Shown: positions 1 through 9,995 of the stretch, one piece after another
Layout of the letters: each line of letters opens with the position of its first letter
Numbering within the stretch: position 1 is the stretch's first letter
Source of the DNA: Rhodocyclaceae bacterium
GTDB taxonomy: Bacteria > Pseudomonadota > Gammaproteobacteria > Burkholderiales > Rhodocyclaceae
NCBI GenBank assembly: GCA_016704145.1
Contig: JADJAS010000005.1
Coordinates: 1-64,000, forward strand
Direction of reading: 5' to 3'
DNA length: 64,000 bases
Program-made: the position numbers and the translations under genes
Notes under the pieces: model-generated
The model's database searches: none
Seen by the model: only the letters and a program-made list of their open reading frames with translations
What the model was told of the DNA's origin: nothing

Positions 1-135
1 CCATAAATGTCATGCGAGCAGTTGGTTTGGGCACTTCAGTCTTTGACCAATGGCCTTAGTCCGTATTGTTCTGATAAACCCTACTGAAAATGGCATGATG
101 TCGCTCGGGTATTCTCAGGGCAAAGGGGAGAAAGA

Positions 136-1137
136 ATGAGCGGCACGCATACGATCAATTTCGCTAACTTCATATGTCACTTCGGCAACGAAGGTGCTTC
201 TCCGATCTTGCAGAGGAGGTCATTTCCCTGCATTTCTGTCAATATACGTGAGAGGCGATATGGTGATTCTCGGCTTTTCTTTACTGAAACGGCCTTAGTG
301 AATCTGGGGACGTCAGCCAATCCGGAATTATTGCTCGTTGGTCGGATGATCCATGACACGATCTTGACACGAGAACAGGTGATGCAAAACGGAAAATTGA
401 TTCGTGATCGCGCCAAAATGCCTTCGGCCCCGTCTGCTTTGTTCGCTCTTGTACTCGATACACATAAAGCTGCTCTATCTGCCGGAAACCAGGCAAGCGC
501 CTTATTGACAACGTTCAGGGCTAGGCAGCTCGCTTCATCAAGGATGCACATCTTGAGTTCGCTAGACGCCGGGCCACGGAAATAAAGGCGGGTGGCGTGA
601 AGACGAATCGAGCCAAAGTGCTGAAGGAGTACCCGCTGCCGACCGTAGAGGTTGTCCCACTGTCCTCCGACACCAGCCTGAAGCAGTTTCTCGATCAGTT
701 CAAGACCCTGCACCAGGTGCGAATCGATTTGATCAAGCCAAACGACGAAATCGACAGTGCTGGCCTGCTCAAGAAAATGCGAGAGGCCGGCAATGCCCTG
801 GGAGCAACCGATAGTGCGTTGATCTACAGAACATCAGGTGCAGAGAAGAGCCTTTCCCATGCTAAGGCGTTGAAGGGATTGAAGCCGATCGTGAGCGAGG
901 GAAATGCTAAGGTAACGCTGTCCGGGAAGGATCGCCACGGTGACACGCTGACCGGAAACAACGAATCATTCAAGATGGGTATCCCGATAGCCGACGTATC
1001 CACCAATCCGCGAGGCTGCGCGCGATCTATACGACGCATTCCGCGAGAAGGTGAACGATGGCTTGCTCAAAGTTCAGGCCGTCGGGCAGAATGTTCACGA
1101 GAAGATCAAGAAACCAGCCAACCAGGCCGCGAAGTGA
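136..1137 (+). pseudogene. DUF4747-like protein, two frameshifts
   Basis: One coding region of about 333 codons is split over three frames. The first part starts at ATG 136 behind GGGGAG. Near 529 the frame slips and continues as RFIKDAHLEFARRR then TNRAKVLKEYPLPTVEV. Near 1012 it slips again and ends as EAARDLYDAFREKVNDG with TGA at 1135-1137. The middle part resembles DUF4747 proteins (a conserved LKQF..IDLIKPNDEI-type segment), which I recognise from family memory only. The function is unknown. The next gene starts 2 bases after the stop, so the two are likely one operon. No other stop codons are present, so a sequencing error or very recent inactivation is possible. Confidence 0.6.
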
Positions 1138-1138
1138 G

Positions 1139-1753
1139 ATGGCGAAAATTGAAAGCGAAGAGCTTCTGCGCGAAAAAGATTTGGTGGACGTTTACCGGGC
1201 CGCAAGATCGATATCGGTAAGTCGTCGCAATCAAGTAGTCTCTTCTTCTGTATTTCTTCTTGCTCTCATCTTTGCGGCTCTTTCTCCAGAGAAAACACAC
1301 ATACTGGCTGACAAGGTTCGTGCTGTTGCCGACTACGGCTTTGGCTTTGCGACGAATATCCTGTCCTTTCTAATTGCCGGATTCACGATCTACCTCTCGG
1401 TCACCAAGACCGATCTCCTCCTGTTCCTTGCCTCAGAGCGCAATGACAGCTCCGGATTACCAGAGATCAAGCACATCGCTTTTCACTTCATGCGCACGAT
1501 GGCAAACTTTATCCTGTACTGCCTATTATGCGTCGGGATAAAGATATTTGCGTCCTCAGGTGGCCCGCTCTCGATGCTTATCGGTACGCTGGCAGATAGT
1601 TCCGAGTGTGTGGCGAGAGTAGCTACAGTGTTTGGTTTTGCGCTGGTATCGGCTGCCACGGTGCATCTATTGATGCTGCTCCATTCCTTTGTCTTCAACA
1701 TCTACCACACCGCAATGATTACGATTGTTTGGGAGCGGGAGAAGCCTAAGTGA
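1139..1753 (+). CDS. Four-helix integral membrane protein, unknown family
   Basis: This is a 204-residue protein starting at ATG 1139, just after the stop of the DUF4747-like gene. After a polar N-terminus of about 38 residues there are four hydrophobic segments: SSVFLLALIFAAL, FATNILSFLIAGFTIYL, NFILYCLLCVGIKIF, and VARVATVFGFALVSAATVHL running on to LLHSFVFNIY. There is no signal peptide and no catalytic motif that I can see. The tight spacing implies that it works with the upstream cytosolic protein. A cytosolic-plus-membrane pair beside a restriction locus is the layout of many phage-defence modules, but that role is inference only. Confidence 0.6.
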   Translation: MAKIESEELLREKDLVDVYRAARSISVSRRNQVVSSSVFLLALIFAALSPEKTHILADKVRAVADYGFGFATNILSFLIAGFTIYLSVTKTDLLLFLASERNDSSGLPEIKHIAFHFMRTMANFILYCLLCVGIKIFASSGGPLSMLIGTLADSSECVARVATVFGFALVSAATVHLLMLLHSFVFNIYHTAMITIVWEREKPK

Positions 1754-1817
1754 TTCAGCTGTCCACCGTATTCCGCCGGTCACCATGACCAAGGCAGCGA
1801 AACCGTACCCGGCCGAT

Positions 1818-2898
1818 TTACTTCGTCGGATTCACCACTTCACCAACCCGGCGGTAGACCGTCTCGGTAATCTGACCCTCGGTATGCCCGAGTAGCTTGC
1901 GGGCGTGCTCCAGGGTGGTTTCGCTCGCTGCCTTCGGCCTGATGTCGCGGAACTGGAATGCCCGGATGCGGGCTGCCAATGCCTTCATCTCTGGCGTCTC
2001 ATTTTCGTCGGCCTCATTGGCTGCCGCTGCGCGCGCTGCATCAAACCGGATGCGCAGCGTCCATCGATTCAAGGAGCTTCCGGCCGGAGTCGCCACCAGG
2101 AATAGGCTGCGCACCTTGCGCGGCCTGGCTGATATGCGGTCGATAACCTTGCCCAGTTCGCTCCGAGTGCCATTGGCGTAGTCGAGCAAAATCCGTAGCC
2201 GCTTCTTGGTTTTGTTCTGTCTGACTTCCAGTGCACCGTCCCGGATGTCTGTAGCCATCATCTTGAGAACATCGGCCGGTCGCTGGCCAGTGAGGTAGGA
2301 AATATCCATCGCGTCCTTCACCTCTTCTGGCGCCTTGACGTAGACGGCGGCCCAGACGGTGTCGTCTGCGTAATAGTCACGCGGCGTTTCACGGTTCTTC
2401 CGGAACACCGCGACACGGATTTTCCTTCGCGGTATAGCCCCACTCGCGGGCCATATTCCAGACATGAGAGAACAGAGCGATCTCACGGTTGGCGCGCACC
2501 TTGGCCTTGACTGACCGGGCATCGCGGTACTGCGCTATGTGCTGCGGTGTAATGACGTCGATCGGCGCCGTATCGAACACCTTACGCAAATTCTTCAGTG
2601 AGTAGTCGTTGTCCTTCTGGGTTCGGATGGATTTCGTCGGGATCACGTCCCGCTCGTAGCGACTGAAGATCAAACTCATCAGGCCGGTTTCGACTGGCGC
2701 CGGCTTGCAGTCAAGTTCCGCCCAGCGGCGCTTTGCCTCATTCAGGTCAGTGCCGAGAGGGATCTCAACACGGCGCCCCGACTCATCGCGGCCATTGTAG
2801 TAATAGCCGATCCAGACCTTGCCACTAGCGAACGTCTTTTTTCGACGGAGCATCCTGGGAGGGAGATCGCGACCTGAGGATTTTGTGCGCATGTCCAT
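1818..2898 (-). pseudogene. Phage-type tyrosine integrase, one frameshift
   Basis: Read from ATG 2898, the N-terminal part (arm-binding and SAM-like core-binding regions, ending NMAREWGYTAKENPCRGV) runs to about 2405. There the frame slips by one base and continues as FRKNRETPRDYYADD to the stop at 1818. The catalytic domain keeps R in TGQRPADVLKM, FRDIRPKAASE (the HxxR box, with R in the usual H position), H in LLGHTEGQI and the nucleophile region ETVYRR. The length of about 360 residues is normal for phage integrases. It starts 4 bases after the DUF4224 gene, its usual partner. It is the likely integrase of one of the nested elements. Confidence 0.75.
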
Positions 2899-2901
2899 AG
2901 C

Positions 2902-3150
2902 TTATCGAATCCCGGAGAAATCTGGAACCCACCCGCCGCCGGCAAGGGTCGGCGGGTTTATTCCGGCAAGTTTCAATCGCGCATACAACCGGCCGACAAT
3001 GGGGTCTCCGGCCTTGTTCTTATGGAACGTCCAACCGTTTTTTGTGAGCCAATCCACCTGGTCCTTTTTGCGGGTGCTGCCAGTGATAAGCATCAGCTCA
3101 TCGCTACTGAGAATTTCTGCATCCATCGGAAATTCAAAAATTGCGCTCAT
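2902..3150 (-). CDS. DUF4224 domain protein, integrase partner
   Basis: This is an 82-residue protein. The start at 3150 is preferred because GAGGTGA lies directly upstream on the minus strand. The core LSSDELMLITGSTRKKDQVD followed by WLTKNGWTF is the DUF4224 signature, a small helix-turn-helix-like domain commonly encoded just upstream of phage integrases. The integrase ATG follows 4 bases after this stop, so the two are co-transcribed. A directionality or DNA-binding accessory role is plausible but not shown. Confidence 0.75.
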   Translation of the reverse strand: MSAIFEFPMDAEILSSDELMLITGSTRKKDQVDWLTKNGWTFHKNKAGDPIVGRLYARLKLAGINPPTLAGGGWVPDFSGIR

Positions 3151-3741
3151 GTCACCTCGCCTGGTTCGGTGCTCCGTCGATCTTCTCCGCAGCATCGGTG
3201 GATTTGCGGCACAACGACAAATTACCAAATCAATCGCAAGGATTCCTGGTGAAAAGCGCACAAAAGTGCACCGTATGGCAGTGGCTATTTCTGCCTGCCA
3301 TCTTTAGCATTCGAAGCGTGATGACCGACTGCGATGACGCGCTCGGACGTTAGTGGTAGCTGGCCACTCGAAACAATCAGCATTTGAGAGACTGCCCGTG
3401 GCTTCCAGGCTGCGGCTGTCATTGGAAGTGATCGAGACAACGGCTCGATCAAATGTGAGACGTGGCCGGCAATGTAGTCGCCGGGTCATTATGGTTTGAA
3501 AGTGGTTCGATTCGGATGCCTTCTGGCATCTGCATTCCTGGCTGAAAATGGCCAGGTGTCTGATCGGGATCGCATCGCTCGATGCGTAACCGAGGTTCGT
3601 TTGCGCCGTTTTGAAATTGGGTTTTCCCAAAGAGACGGTGGCAGATAGAAAAGGCAACAAGCCCTGACGTGACGGGCATTAGCGGCCGCTGACAGTAGTA
3701 CCAGCGCGCACTAAAACCCGCACTAAAACTCCCTCGTAACC
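3151..3741. other. Intergenic stretch without a supportable gene
   Basis: Between the DUF4224 gene and the hairpin-rich block I see only short open frames with no family resemblance and no convincing ribosome binding site. A perfect 10-base tandem repeat, GCACTAAAAC (about 3708-3717 and 3721-3730), sits near the right end. Confidence 0.5.
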
Positions 3742-4145
3742 CGATAACTGGGACCGCCACTGGTGGTCAGCAGTCATGGTGCCCTGCCGTCCACGCATCG
3801 GGATCGATGAAGTTTCTACGCAATACACGCAACGTGCTGCCGGCCGCCATGCCGGCAACCATCCCCCCGCCGGGCGCAAGCCCTCAGCGATGGTGCACGA
3901 ATGCTTAAACGGGCGAGAGGCCAGCCCTAATCAGGCCTCACCTGGTCGTGACTGACGACCAGCACTCCGCGGTGCCCGGCCGAATCCGGGTTAACACTCA
4001 CCACTTGGTTGGCGGGGATCGGAGTGCGGCTGGACCCCGACAGGTCCATGGGCGCTCGACATAGCGCCCAGCTCCGATCTCCGCCAACAAGTGGTCGGCG
4101 TCCAGCCATCTGTCACCTACCGGGCATCTCACGTGGGATGCCGAT
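3742..4145 (+). other. Hairpin-dense leader: candidate structured RNA or recombination site
   Basis: About 400 bases directly upstream of the tyrosine recombinase gene fold into a row of strong hairpins. They are GACCGCC/GGTGGTC (3752-3768, with a G-U pair), TGCCGGC/GCCGGCA (3838-3857), GGGC-GCAA-GCCC with a GNRA loop (3872-3883), GAGGCC/GGCCTC, CTGGTCGT/ACGACCAG (3942-3962), CCCGG/CCGGG (3975-3990) and GGCATC/GATGCC (4123-4142). The centre is a long stem of about 23 pairs (4001-4024 with 4072-4094). It encloses two more hairpins, TGGACC/GGTCCA (4031-4048) and TGGGCGCT/AGCGCCCA (4049-4070), making a three-way junction. The G-U pairs and the GNRA loop favour RNA, but a folded single-strand DNA site is also possible. 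I recognise no known family. Confidence 0.5.
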
Positions 4146-4173
4146 GCAGTTCTCTCGAAAACAAGGAGATGAG

Positions 4174-5220
4174 ATGAGCAAGTATCCGACTACCCGCAAT
4201 TTTGGCTTTGGCAAACAAATCGAATGGGCGGGCCGCAAGGCTTTGGAACAGTATTACGGCAATGGCCACTTTGCCACCGTGAGCACGCATGCCCAGCACT
4301 GGAACCTGTTTTGTCGCTGGATTCAGGCGACCCGCGATATCCGGGATGCACGTGATGTCACCCAGCTGCACCTTGAGGAATACGCCGACATGCTCTGCAA
4401 GTGCGTCATGGACGAAACCCTGGATGTGGCCTACGCGCAGAATCTGATTTCCAGCGTCAATGTCGTGCTCGAGGCGATGCGCGGGCCTCTACCCATTCGA
4501 ATCGCATCACCCTCCGACTGGGTTGGACGACGTGTCACTTATCGCAGCGAACCCCCAACCGGCCAAGATTGGAGCCAAGTCGTTGCTGCTGGCGAACAGC
4601 TTGCTAAACAGGGCATGCCGCGCGCGCAGGTTGTTGTATTGCTCTGCCGCTACTTCGGCGTGCGCCTGAGGGAGGCCGTCCTCACCAATATTTCCGACTG
4701 GATCAAACAAGCACGGGAGCGCGGCGAGATTGACGTACGGGAAGGTACCAAAGGCGGACGGGGCAACGAGATTGAACGATGGGTGCCGTGCGATAAAAAG
4801 GGGCAGTACCTCCTGGCTGAAGCAGAACGCATCTGCCGGAGCGTGGGGTGCGACGAAAACATGCTGCTGCCCGATGAGACTTATGTCAGCTTCGTGAACA
4901 ATGGCGAGATCAATCGTGCCCGTTTGCCTCTGCACAAACTGGGGATCAAGGGGTTTCACGAACTACGCGCGGCATATGCCTGCCAACGATACGAGGATCT
5001 CAGCGGCTATCTGGCGCCCGTGTTTTTGTCGGACAATTGCGCGGGATATCGCATCCACTGGAAAACCATTGACACGATCACCATGGAACTGGGGCACGAA
5101 CGACGTGATGTGATCGAGGAATACATTGGTGATTACTCGGCGCATCGGTCTTTACTGCAGAACAGGAAGTATGAGGCAAGCAAAGCCCTGAGAGCCGCCC
5201 TGAAAGCAGCCCAAAAGTGA
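4174..5220 (+). CDS. Tyrosine recombinase, Integrase_1 type
   Basis: This is a 348-residue protein. The start at ATG 4174 is chosen because AAGGAG lies 5 bases upstream. The N-terminal 120 residues look like a SAM-type core-binding domain (HAQHWNLFCRWIQATRDIRD). The C-terminal half has CRYFGVRLREAVLTNISDW (catalytic Arg), GIKGFHELRAAYACQRY (HxLR box), LGHERRDVIEEYIGDYS (late His and Tyr). This fits the PF12834/PF12835 integrase families of proteobacterial mobile elements. It is intact, unlike the integrase to its left. It is preceded by the hairpin block and overlaps the next gene by 4 bases (GTGA), so recombinase and partner are coupled. Confidence 0.8.
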   Translation: MSKYPTTRNFGFGKQIEWAGRKALEQYYGNGHFATVSTHAQHWNLFCRWIQATRDIRDARDVTQLHLEEYADMLCKCVMDETLDVAYAQNLISSVNVVLEAMRGPLPIRIASPSDWVGRRVTYRSEPPTGQDWSQVVAAGEQLAKQGMPRAQVVVLLCRYFGVRLREAVLTNISDWIKQARERGEIDVREGTKGGRGNEIERWVPCDKKGQYLLAEAERICRSVGCDENMLLPDETYVSFVNNGEINRARLPLHKLGIKGFHELRAAYACQRYEDLSGYLAPVFLSDNCAGYRIHWKTIDTITMELGHERRDVIEEYIGDYSAHRSLLQNRKYEASKALRAALKAAQK

Positions 5221-5555
5221 GCATTGCACTGCTGCTCCGGCGCGCCATGCCTGGATCGCGCGCCAGCATCAGCGCGCACATTAAACGTGGTGAGCGCATC
5301 GCTGACGCGATTCAGGATCGATTCGGCGTCGGCGATCCGCACCAATGGCAGGCCAAGCATGTGCGCTGGGTGCTCGATCGGTGGGCGACCTCGCTCTCGA
5401 TCAGCACCCGCTACGATTACTGGCGTACCGCGCGCGCACTCGCTGCCGTGCTCGGTCACTGGCCAGACTGGGCGCCGCATCTTCAGGGGCCATGGTGCAA
5501 GCCTGGTAAGGGCGGCCGGCCGGCAAAACTGGCCAGACCGCGAAATGCGACTTGA
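5217..5555 (+). CDS. Small core-binding-like protein coupled to the recombinase
   Basis: This is a 112-residue protein starting at GTG 5217, which overlaps the TGA of the recombinase gene. The segment GVGDPHQWQAKHVRWVLDRW and the following STRYDYWRTARALAAVLG look like the helical SAM-type core-binding domain of integrases, with no catalytic domain attached. It could load or bridge recombinase protomers. Alternatively it could be a leftover N-terminus of a second integrase. The intact frame and exact GTGA coupling favour a real accessory protein. I know of no described function. Confidence 0.6.
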   Translation: MSIALLLRRAMPGSRASISAHIKRGERIADAIQDRFGVGDPHQWQAKHVRWVLDRWATSLSISTRYDYWRTARALAAVLGHWPDWAPHLQGPWCKPGKGGRPAKLARPRNAT

Positions 5556-5801
5556 ATGGGACCAGTTCGCTGAAAATCTTGACGACCGGTAGTCGACCGC
5601 CAGTGCACCCCACTGGCAAAACGGTGGCAACTAACCGAGTTTGGAACACGCCAGGCGACTGCCAGTAGACCAGCGCTACAGCTCACGCAGCTTTATCGCG
5701 AAAAATCGTTCATCCGGCTGCACAGGTCGACTTCCGTAACACCACCAAACTGTGCGCTTTTGGTCCCCAGAAATGCAGGGGCGGCCTGATACAAAGATGT
5801 C

Positions 5802-6722
5802 ATGGCCGATGGCGCTCCATTTCTCCTGACGGAAAAACTGGCACGACTCAAGGAATCGAGTCGGCAGCGGTTCAGCCAGGATGAAAATGACCAGGGCGGT
5901 AAGGTGCTTGCATTTTCGATCTGCGCAATTCCAGACCTGGCATTCAAGGATGACATGGCCACCATGGAAGCGGCTGTATTCACTTTGGCGACCAAGCGAG
6001 ACCTGCGTGTCTGGCGCTGGAGTTCAAGCGACGGCAAGAAGTCGATCGAAGTCGCACCCAGTGCCTACGGCCGCGCCACCATGCACGACAAAGACTTGCT
6101 CATCTACATCGAAAGCCATCTGGTCGCGGCCTTCAATCGCGGCGAGACTCCTTCGCGGACGGTCAGTTTCAGCGGCTATCACTACCTTAAGGTCACCGGG
6201 AAGAACACCTGGTCAGACGACTACCGGAGATTGAAGCAGACCCTGGATCGTCTTCGTGGCACGACAATCAAGACCAACATCAAGACCGGCGGCAGGGAAA
6301 TCACAACATCTTTCGGCCTGATCGACGCATGGACGGTGATCGAGGCCGGCAAAGAGGATGAGCGAAAGGCGGCAATCTGCGTGACGATCTCGGAGTGGCT
6401 CTACAACGCGATCAAGGCCAGCGAGATATTGACACTCAACCCCGCGTACTTCGGGCTCCGCAAGCCCTTGGAGCGGCGCATGTATGAAATTGCTCGCAAA
6501 CACGCTGGTCGGCAGGGTCTCTGGGAAATTGGATTCGAAACACTGCGCCACAAATGCGGCAGCACCGTTGAACGCGCGCGGCAGTTTCGCGCCGAGGTGA
6601 GCAAGATCGCCGCCGCCGATAACCTGCCGGACTATCGTGTGACCGTAACCGCTGCCGGCAAGGTCCGCTTCATCTCTCGCGATCCGGCCCAGGTAGTGAA
6701 GCGACTGGCCAAGGCGAAATAG
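5802..6722 (+). CDS. repA: Plasmid replication initiator protein RepA (RPA family)
   Basis: This is a 306-residue protein of the PF10134 replication initiator family. Typical stretches are LAFSICAIPDLAFKDDMATM near the N-terminus, FSGYHYLKVTGKNTWSDDY in the middle, and LNPAYFGLRKPLERRMYEIA plus GFETLRHKCGSTVERARQFR in the winged-helix part. Such proteins bind iterons and recruit the host replisome at plasmid or ICE origins. Four direct repeats start 24 bases after its stop. Its presence suggests that this part of the island derives from a plasmid or a conjugative element able to replicate autonomously. The frame is intact. Confidence 0.85.
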   Translation: MADGAPFLLTEKLARLKESSRQRFSQDENDQGGKVLAFSICAIPDLAFKDDMATMEAAVFTLATKRDLRVWRWSSSDGKKSIEVAPSAYGRATMHDKDLLIYIESHLVAAFNRGETPSRTVSFSGYHYLKVTGKNTWSDDYRRLKQTLDRLRGTTIKTNIKTGGREITTSFGLIDAWTVIEAGKEDERKAAICVTISEWLYNAIKASEILTLNPAYFGLRKPLERRMYEIARKHAGRQGLWEIGFETLRHKCGSTVERARQFRAEVSKIAAADNLPDYRVTVTAAGKVRFISRDPAQVVKRLAKAK

Positions 6723-6745
6723 TGAGTCGATCCAAACTATTCACG

Positions 6746-6831
6746 TCGGGGTTTCACACGCTCAGCTATCGGGGTTTCAGGCGCGCCAGGCACGGGGTTT
6801 CAGACGCAGCGCGTATCGGGGTTTTACACGC
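6746..6831 (+). repeat. Four iteron-like direct repeats, putative origin
   Basis: The 16-base unit TCGGGGTTTCACACGC occurs at 6746, 6769, 6792 and 6816 with one to three mismatches (the third begins ACGGGG, the fourth has TTTTA). The spacing is 23, 23 and 24 bases, about two helical turns, as in iterons. The position right behind repA fits a replication origin or a repA-binding control site. Confidence 0.7.
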
Positions 6832-6949
6832 GCCAACAGCCTGCAATGTCTTGCGGGCCAAGGGGAAGCGGATTCGTAACCCGCGCGCGCGAATTAACTT
6901 CTTTAACTTGTAAACACGTCAGCGGCACCCGTGGCAGCTTCGGGCTGCA

Positions 6950-9929
6950 TCAATAGTATTGCCGGATGTAGGTGTAGGCCTTCTCGAACAGATCCTCGTC
7001 GGCATGCAGCTTGTACTTGAACAGGGCCTTGCGCAGGGCCTTCTTGATTTCCCGCTCGCCAGCCAGCGTGTCCTGCCAGCCGGGGAAGCGAACCAGGCGA
7101 ACAATCTCATCGATATCCGTCACCACACGCTCAACCATGATCGGCGTCTCGGCGGTTTTCACCTCGGCGAACAATTCAGTCAGCGCCGCCTTGCCGCGAT
7201 CCTCGTCTTCCTCAGGCGGGATTTCCTTCTCGGCCTGCAGCACCTCTTTGGCGATCTGGAGCAGTTGCTTGAGGAATTCCACGCTGTTAAGCACGCCGGA
7301 CTCAAAGCGGTCCCGCAGGGCATCCAGCCGCTCCGATAGCGCCTTGAATTTCGGATTGCCCAGATGCTTGCGCAGGCGCCGGGCCACCTTGATCTCGATC
7401 TCCTTGGCCTTCTTTGGATCGGGACTGGAAAGCACCGCCTCCAGCAGATCGGCATCCAGCACCAGGGTATCGAGATCGTCGCGCACTGCATCGACATGTA
7501 CATTCTGGTGGATCAGTTCGATGGTCTTCGCGCCGAGCGAATGCCATATCAGCTTGCCGTGGCCGCTGGATGGCTGCACTGACTGATACACCTGCGACAG
7601 CCACTTGTAGTCCTTCTCGTACTGGCCGAGGATAGGATCGGGAGAAATCGCCTCCCACAGTTTGCCGAGCAGGCTGTACTCACCGGCGAAATTGTCGCGT
7701 ACCGTATTGTTGGGCAGGCATTGCTGGGCCGCGATCAGTCCCTCGTAGCCCTCGACCGTGCGATCGACACCAGCGAAGAATGCCAAACACTTTTGCATTG
7801 CCTCCGGCAACCTGTCCTTGAGTTCCTGGATATTCGACACCACGGCCGTAATGCCCTTCTCGTCGAACTCCAGCGCCTTGGCCACGTCGTCGAAGATGCC
7901 GAGGTAATCGACGATCAGGCCGTGGGTTTTCTGTTCCGAGTAGGTGCGGTTCACTCGGCAGATCGCCTGCAACAGCGTGTGGTCGCGCAGTGGCTTATCG
8001 AGATACATGGCCTGCAAAATCGGTGCGTCAAAGCCGGTCAGCAGCTTGGAGGTGACGATCAGCAGTTTCAGCGGGTCGTTGGGGTCGCGGAATCGGTCGA
8101 GCAGCCGCTCTTCCTCGTCGCGGCCGCGAGCGAAGGGTTTGTACTGCGGCTCGTTGGCATTCACCGTCATCACGACGTCGCTGGCTTCGGGCGGCAGCAG
8201 CTTGTCCAGTTCGGTCTTGTAGAGCAGGCAGGATTCGCGGTCGAAGGTGACGATCTGGCCCTTGAATCCGTTCGGCTCGACCTTGTTCTGGAAGTGCTGG
8301 ACGATGTCCTCGCAAACGTGCCGGATGCGCTCCGGAGTCTTGACCAGAACCGCAATCTTGGCGGCGGTCTTGCCGAGGTGGTCCTTGTCGAGGTCGGAGA
8401 GGCCGCCGGTCATTTCCTTGAAAGTAGCGTCGATGGCGACCTTGTCGATGTGCAGGGCCACCAGGCGCGGCTCGAAGTGCAGCTTGAGCGTGGCGCCGTC
8501 GCGGATCGACTCCTCGAATCCGTAGCGGCTCATGTAGCCCTTGGCATCCTCATCGGCGCCGAAGGCGTAGAAAGTGTTCTTGTCGAAACGGTTGATCGGC
8601 GTACCAGTCAGGCCGAAGAGGAAGGCATTCGGCAGCGCGTCGCGCATCTTGCGGCCGAGGTCGCCTTCCTGGGTGCGGTGCGCCTCATCCACCAGGGCGA
8701 TGATGTTGCTGCGCTCGTTCAATGCACCATCGGGCCTCGCCGAACTTGAAGATCGTGGTGATGATGATCTTGCGCACGTCCTGCGCCAGCAATTGCTGCA
8801 GCTTGTCGCGTGTCTCGGCCTTCTCCAGATTCGGAATGTCCGCTCCGGTGAATGTGCCGGTGATCTGGGTATCGAGGTCAATGCGATCCACCACGATCAG
8901 CACTGTCGGATTTTTCAGGCCAGGGTGCAGTCGTAGCTTCTGCGCCGCGAACACCATCAGCAACGACTTGCCCGAGCCCTGAAAATGCCAGATCAAACCT
9001 TTTTTCGGATAGCCGGCCAGCACCCGCTCGACGATCTTGTTTGCGGCTTCGTATTGCTGGTAGCGGCAAATGATCTTGATGCGGCGCTGCTTCTTGTCCG
9101 TGGCGAACAGCGTGAAACTGGAGAGGATGTCCAGCACCACATGCGGCCGCAGCATGCTCTCGGCGGCGAGCTTTAGTCCGTGCAAAGGATGCCGCTGTGG
9201 GTCGCCGCCATCCGCATCCAGATTCCACGGTCCCCAATCCTTGACCGGCAGTCCGAGCGAACCGTAGTGATATTCCTTGCCCTCGGTGGCCACCGAGAAC
9301 ACGTTGCAGACGAACAGTTCCGGCACGTACTTCTCATAGTCGTCATGCACCTGCACCGCGCCATCGACCCAGCTCACGGCCGAGCGTGTCGGTGTCTTGG
9401 CCTCGATCAGCACCAGCGGGAAACCATTGACCAGCAATACCAGGTCAGCCCGGCGCTCGGCGCTGCCGGCGCGGTAGACGAATTGCTGAGTGACGACGTA
9501 CTGGTTCTGGTCCAGGTTGTCGAACTCGATCAGCCGCACCGGTACATGCTCATTGTTCTGGCCGAAAGGCATGGAACGCTCGCCGCGCAACCAAGCAGTC
9601 ATTTCCTCGTTGGCACGAATCAGGCCGTCGGAACGGACCGAGAGAATGATGGCGCGCAGCTTGTAGAGCACCTCATCGGCACGATCGGGCTGGGCGGCGA
9701 TTTCCGGATTGAGGCGAATCAGCGCCTCGCGCACCCATTCTTCAACCAGCACTTCCTGCGTCTGACGTGGAAAGTCGGCGCTGGCGATACGGCGCCAGCC
9801 GAGGCCTTTGTGGGCGCGTCCGTAATGGCTTTCCGGCTCCTGAATTACGTTGACCGCGACAGGTCTGGCCGGGCCAGAGAGCAGGTCATAGAGATAGGCT
9901 TCGACGGTGTTGGATTCTGTAAATGACAT
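6950..9929 (-). pseudogene. hsdR: Type I restriction endonuclease subunit R, one frameshift
   Basis: From ATG 9929 the protein begins MSFTESNTVEAYLYDLL and carries the nuclease motif ADLVLLVNGFPLVLIEAKTP (D...ExK) near residue 170, then the helicase Walker-type GSGKSLLMVFAA. Near 8740, in a C-rich stretch, the frame slips by one base. It then runs through VDEAHR (DEAH box) and FGLTGTPI, and the C-terminal helicase and coupling regions, to the stop at 6950. The combined length of about 990 residues is normal for HsdR. No other damage is visible, so the loss of one C may be an error. HsdR translocates DNA with HsdM/HsdS and cuts unmodified DNA. Confidence 0.85.
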
Positions 9930-9995
9930 GGCTATGTTCTCCCGGCCCCAACAAGGGCCGCCAACTTCATTTGGTTCAATCCAAGTAGCCGAGAG

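Noticed and set aside
3304..3760. Two overlapping minus-strand frames of 103-118 codons
   Set aside because: They have no ribosome binding site, no recognisable family and unlike composition in the two frames; treated as non-coding.
7721..8749. 342-codon open frame opposite hsdR
   Set aside because: It is the antisense shadow of a GC-rich conserved gene, composed of low-complexity Val/Gln/His sequence with no family pattern.
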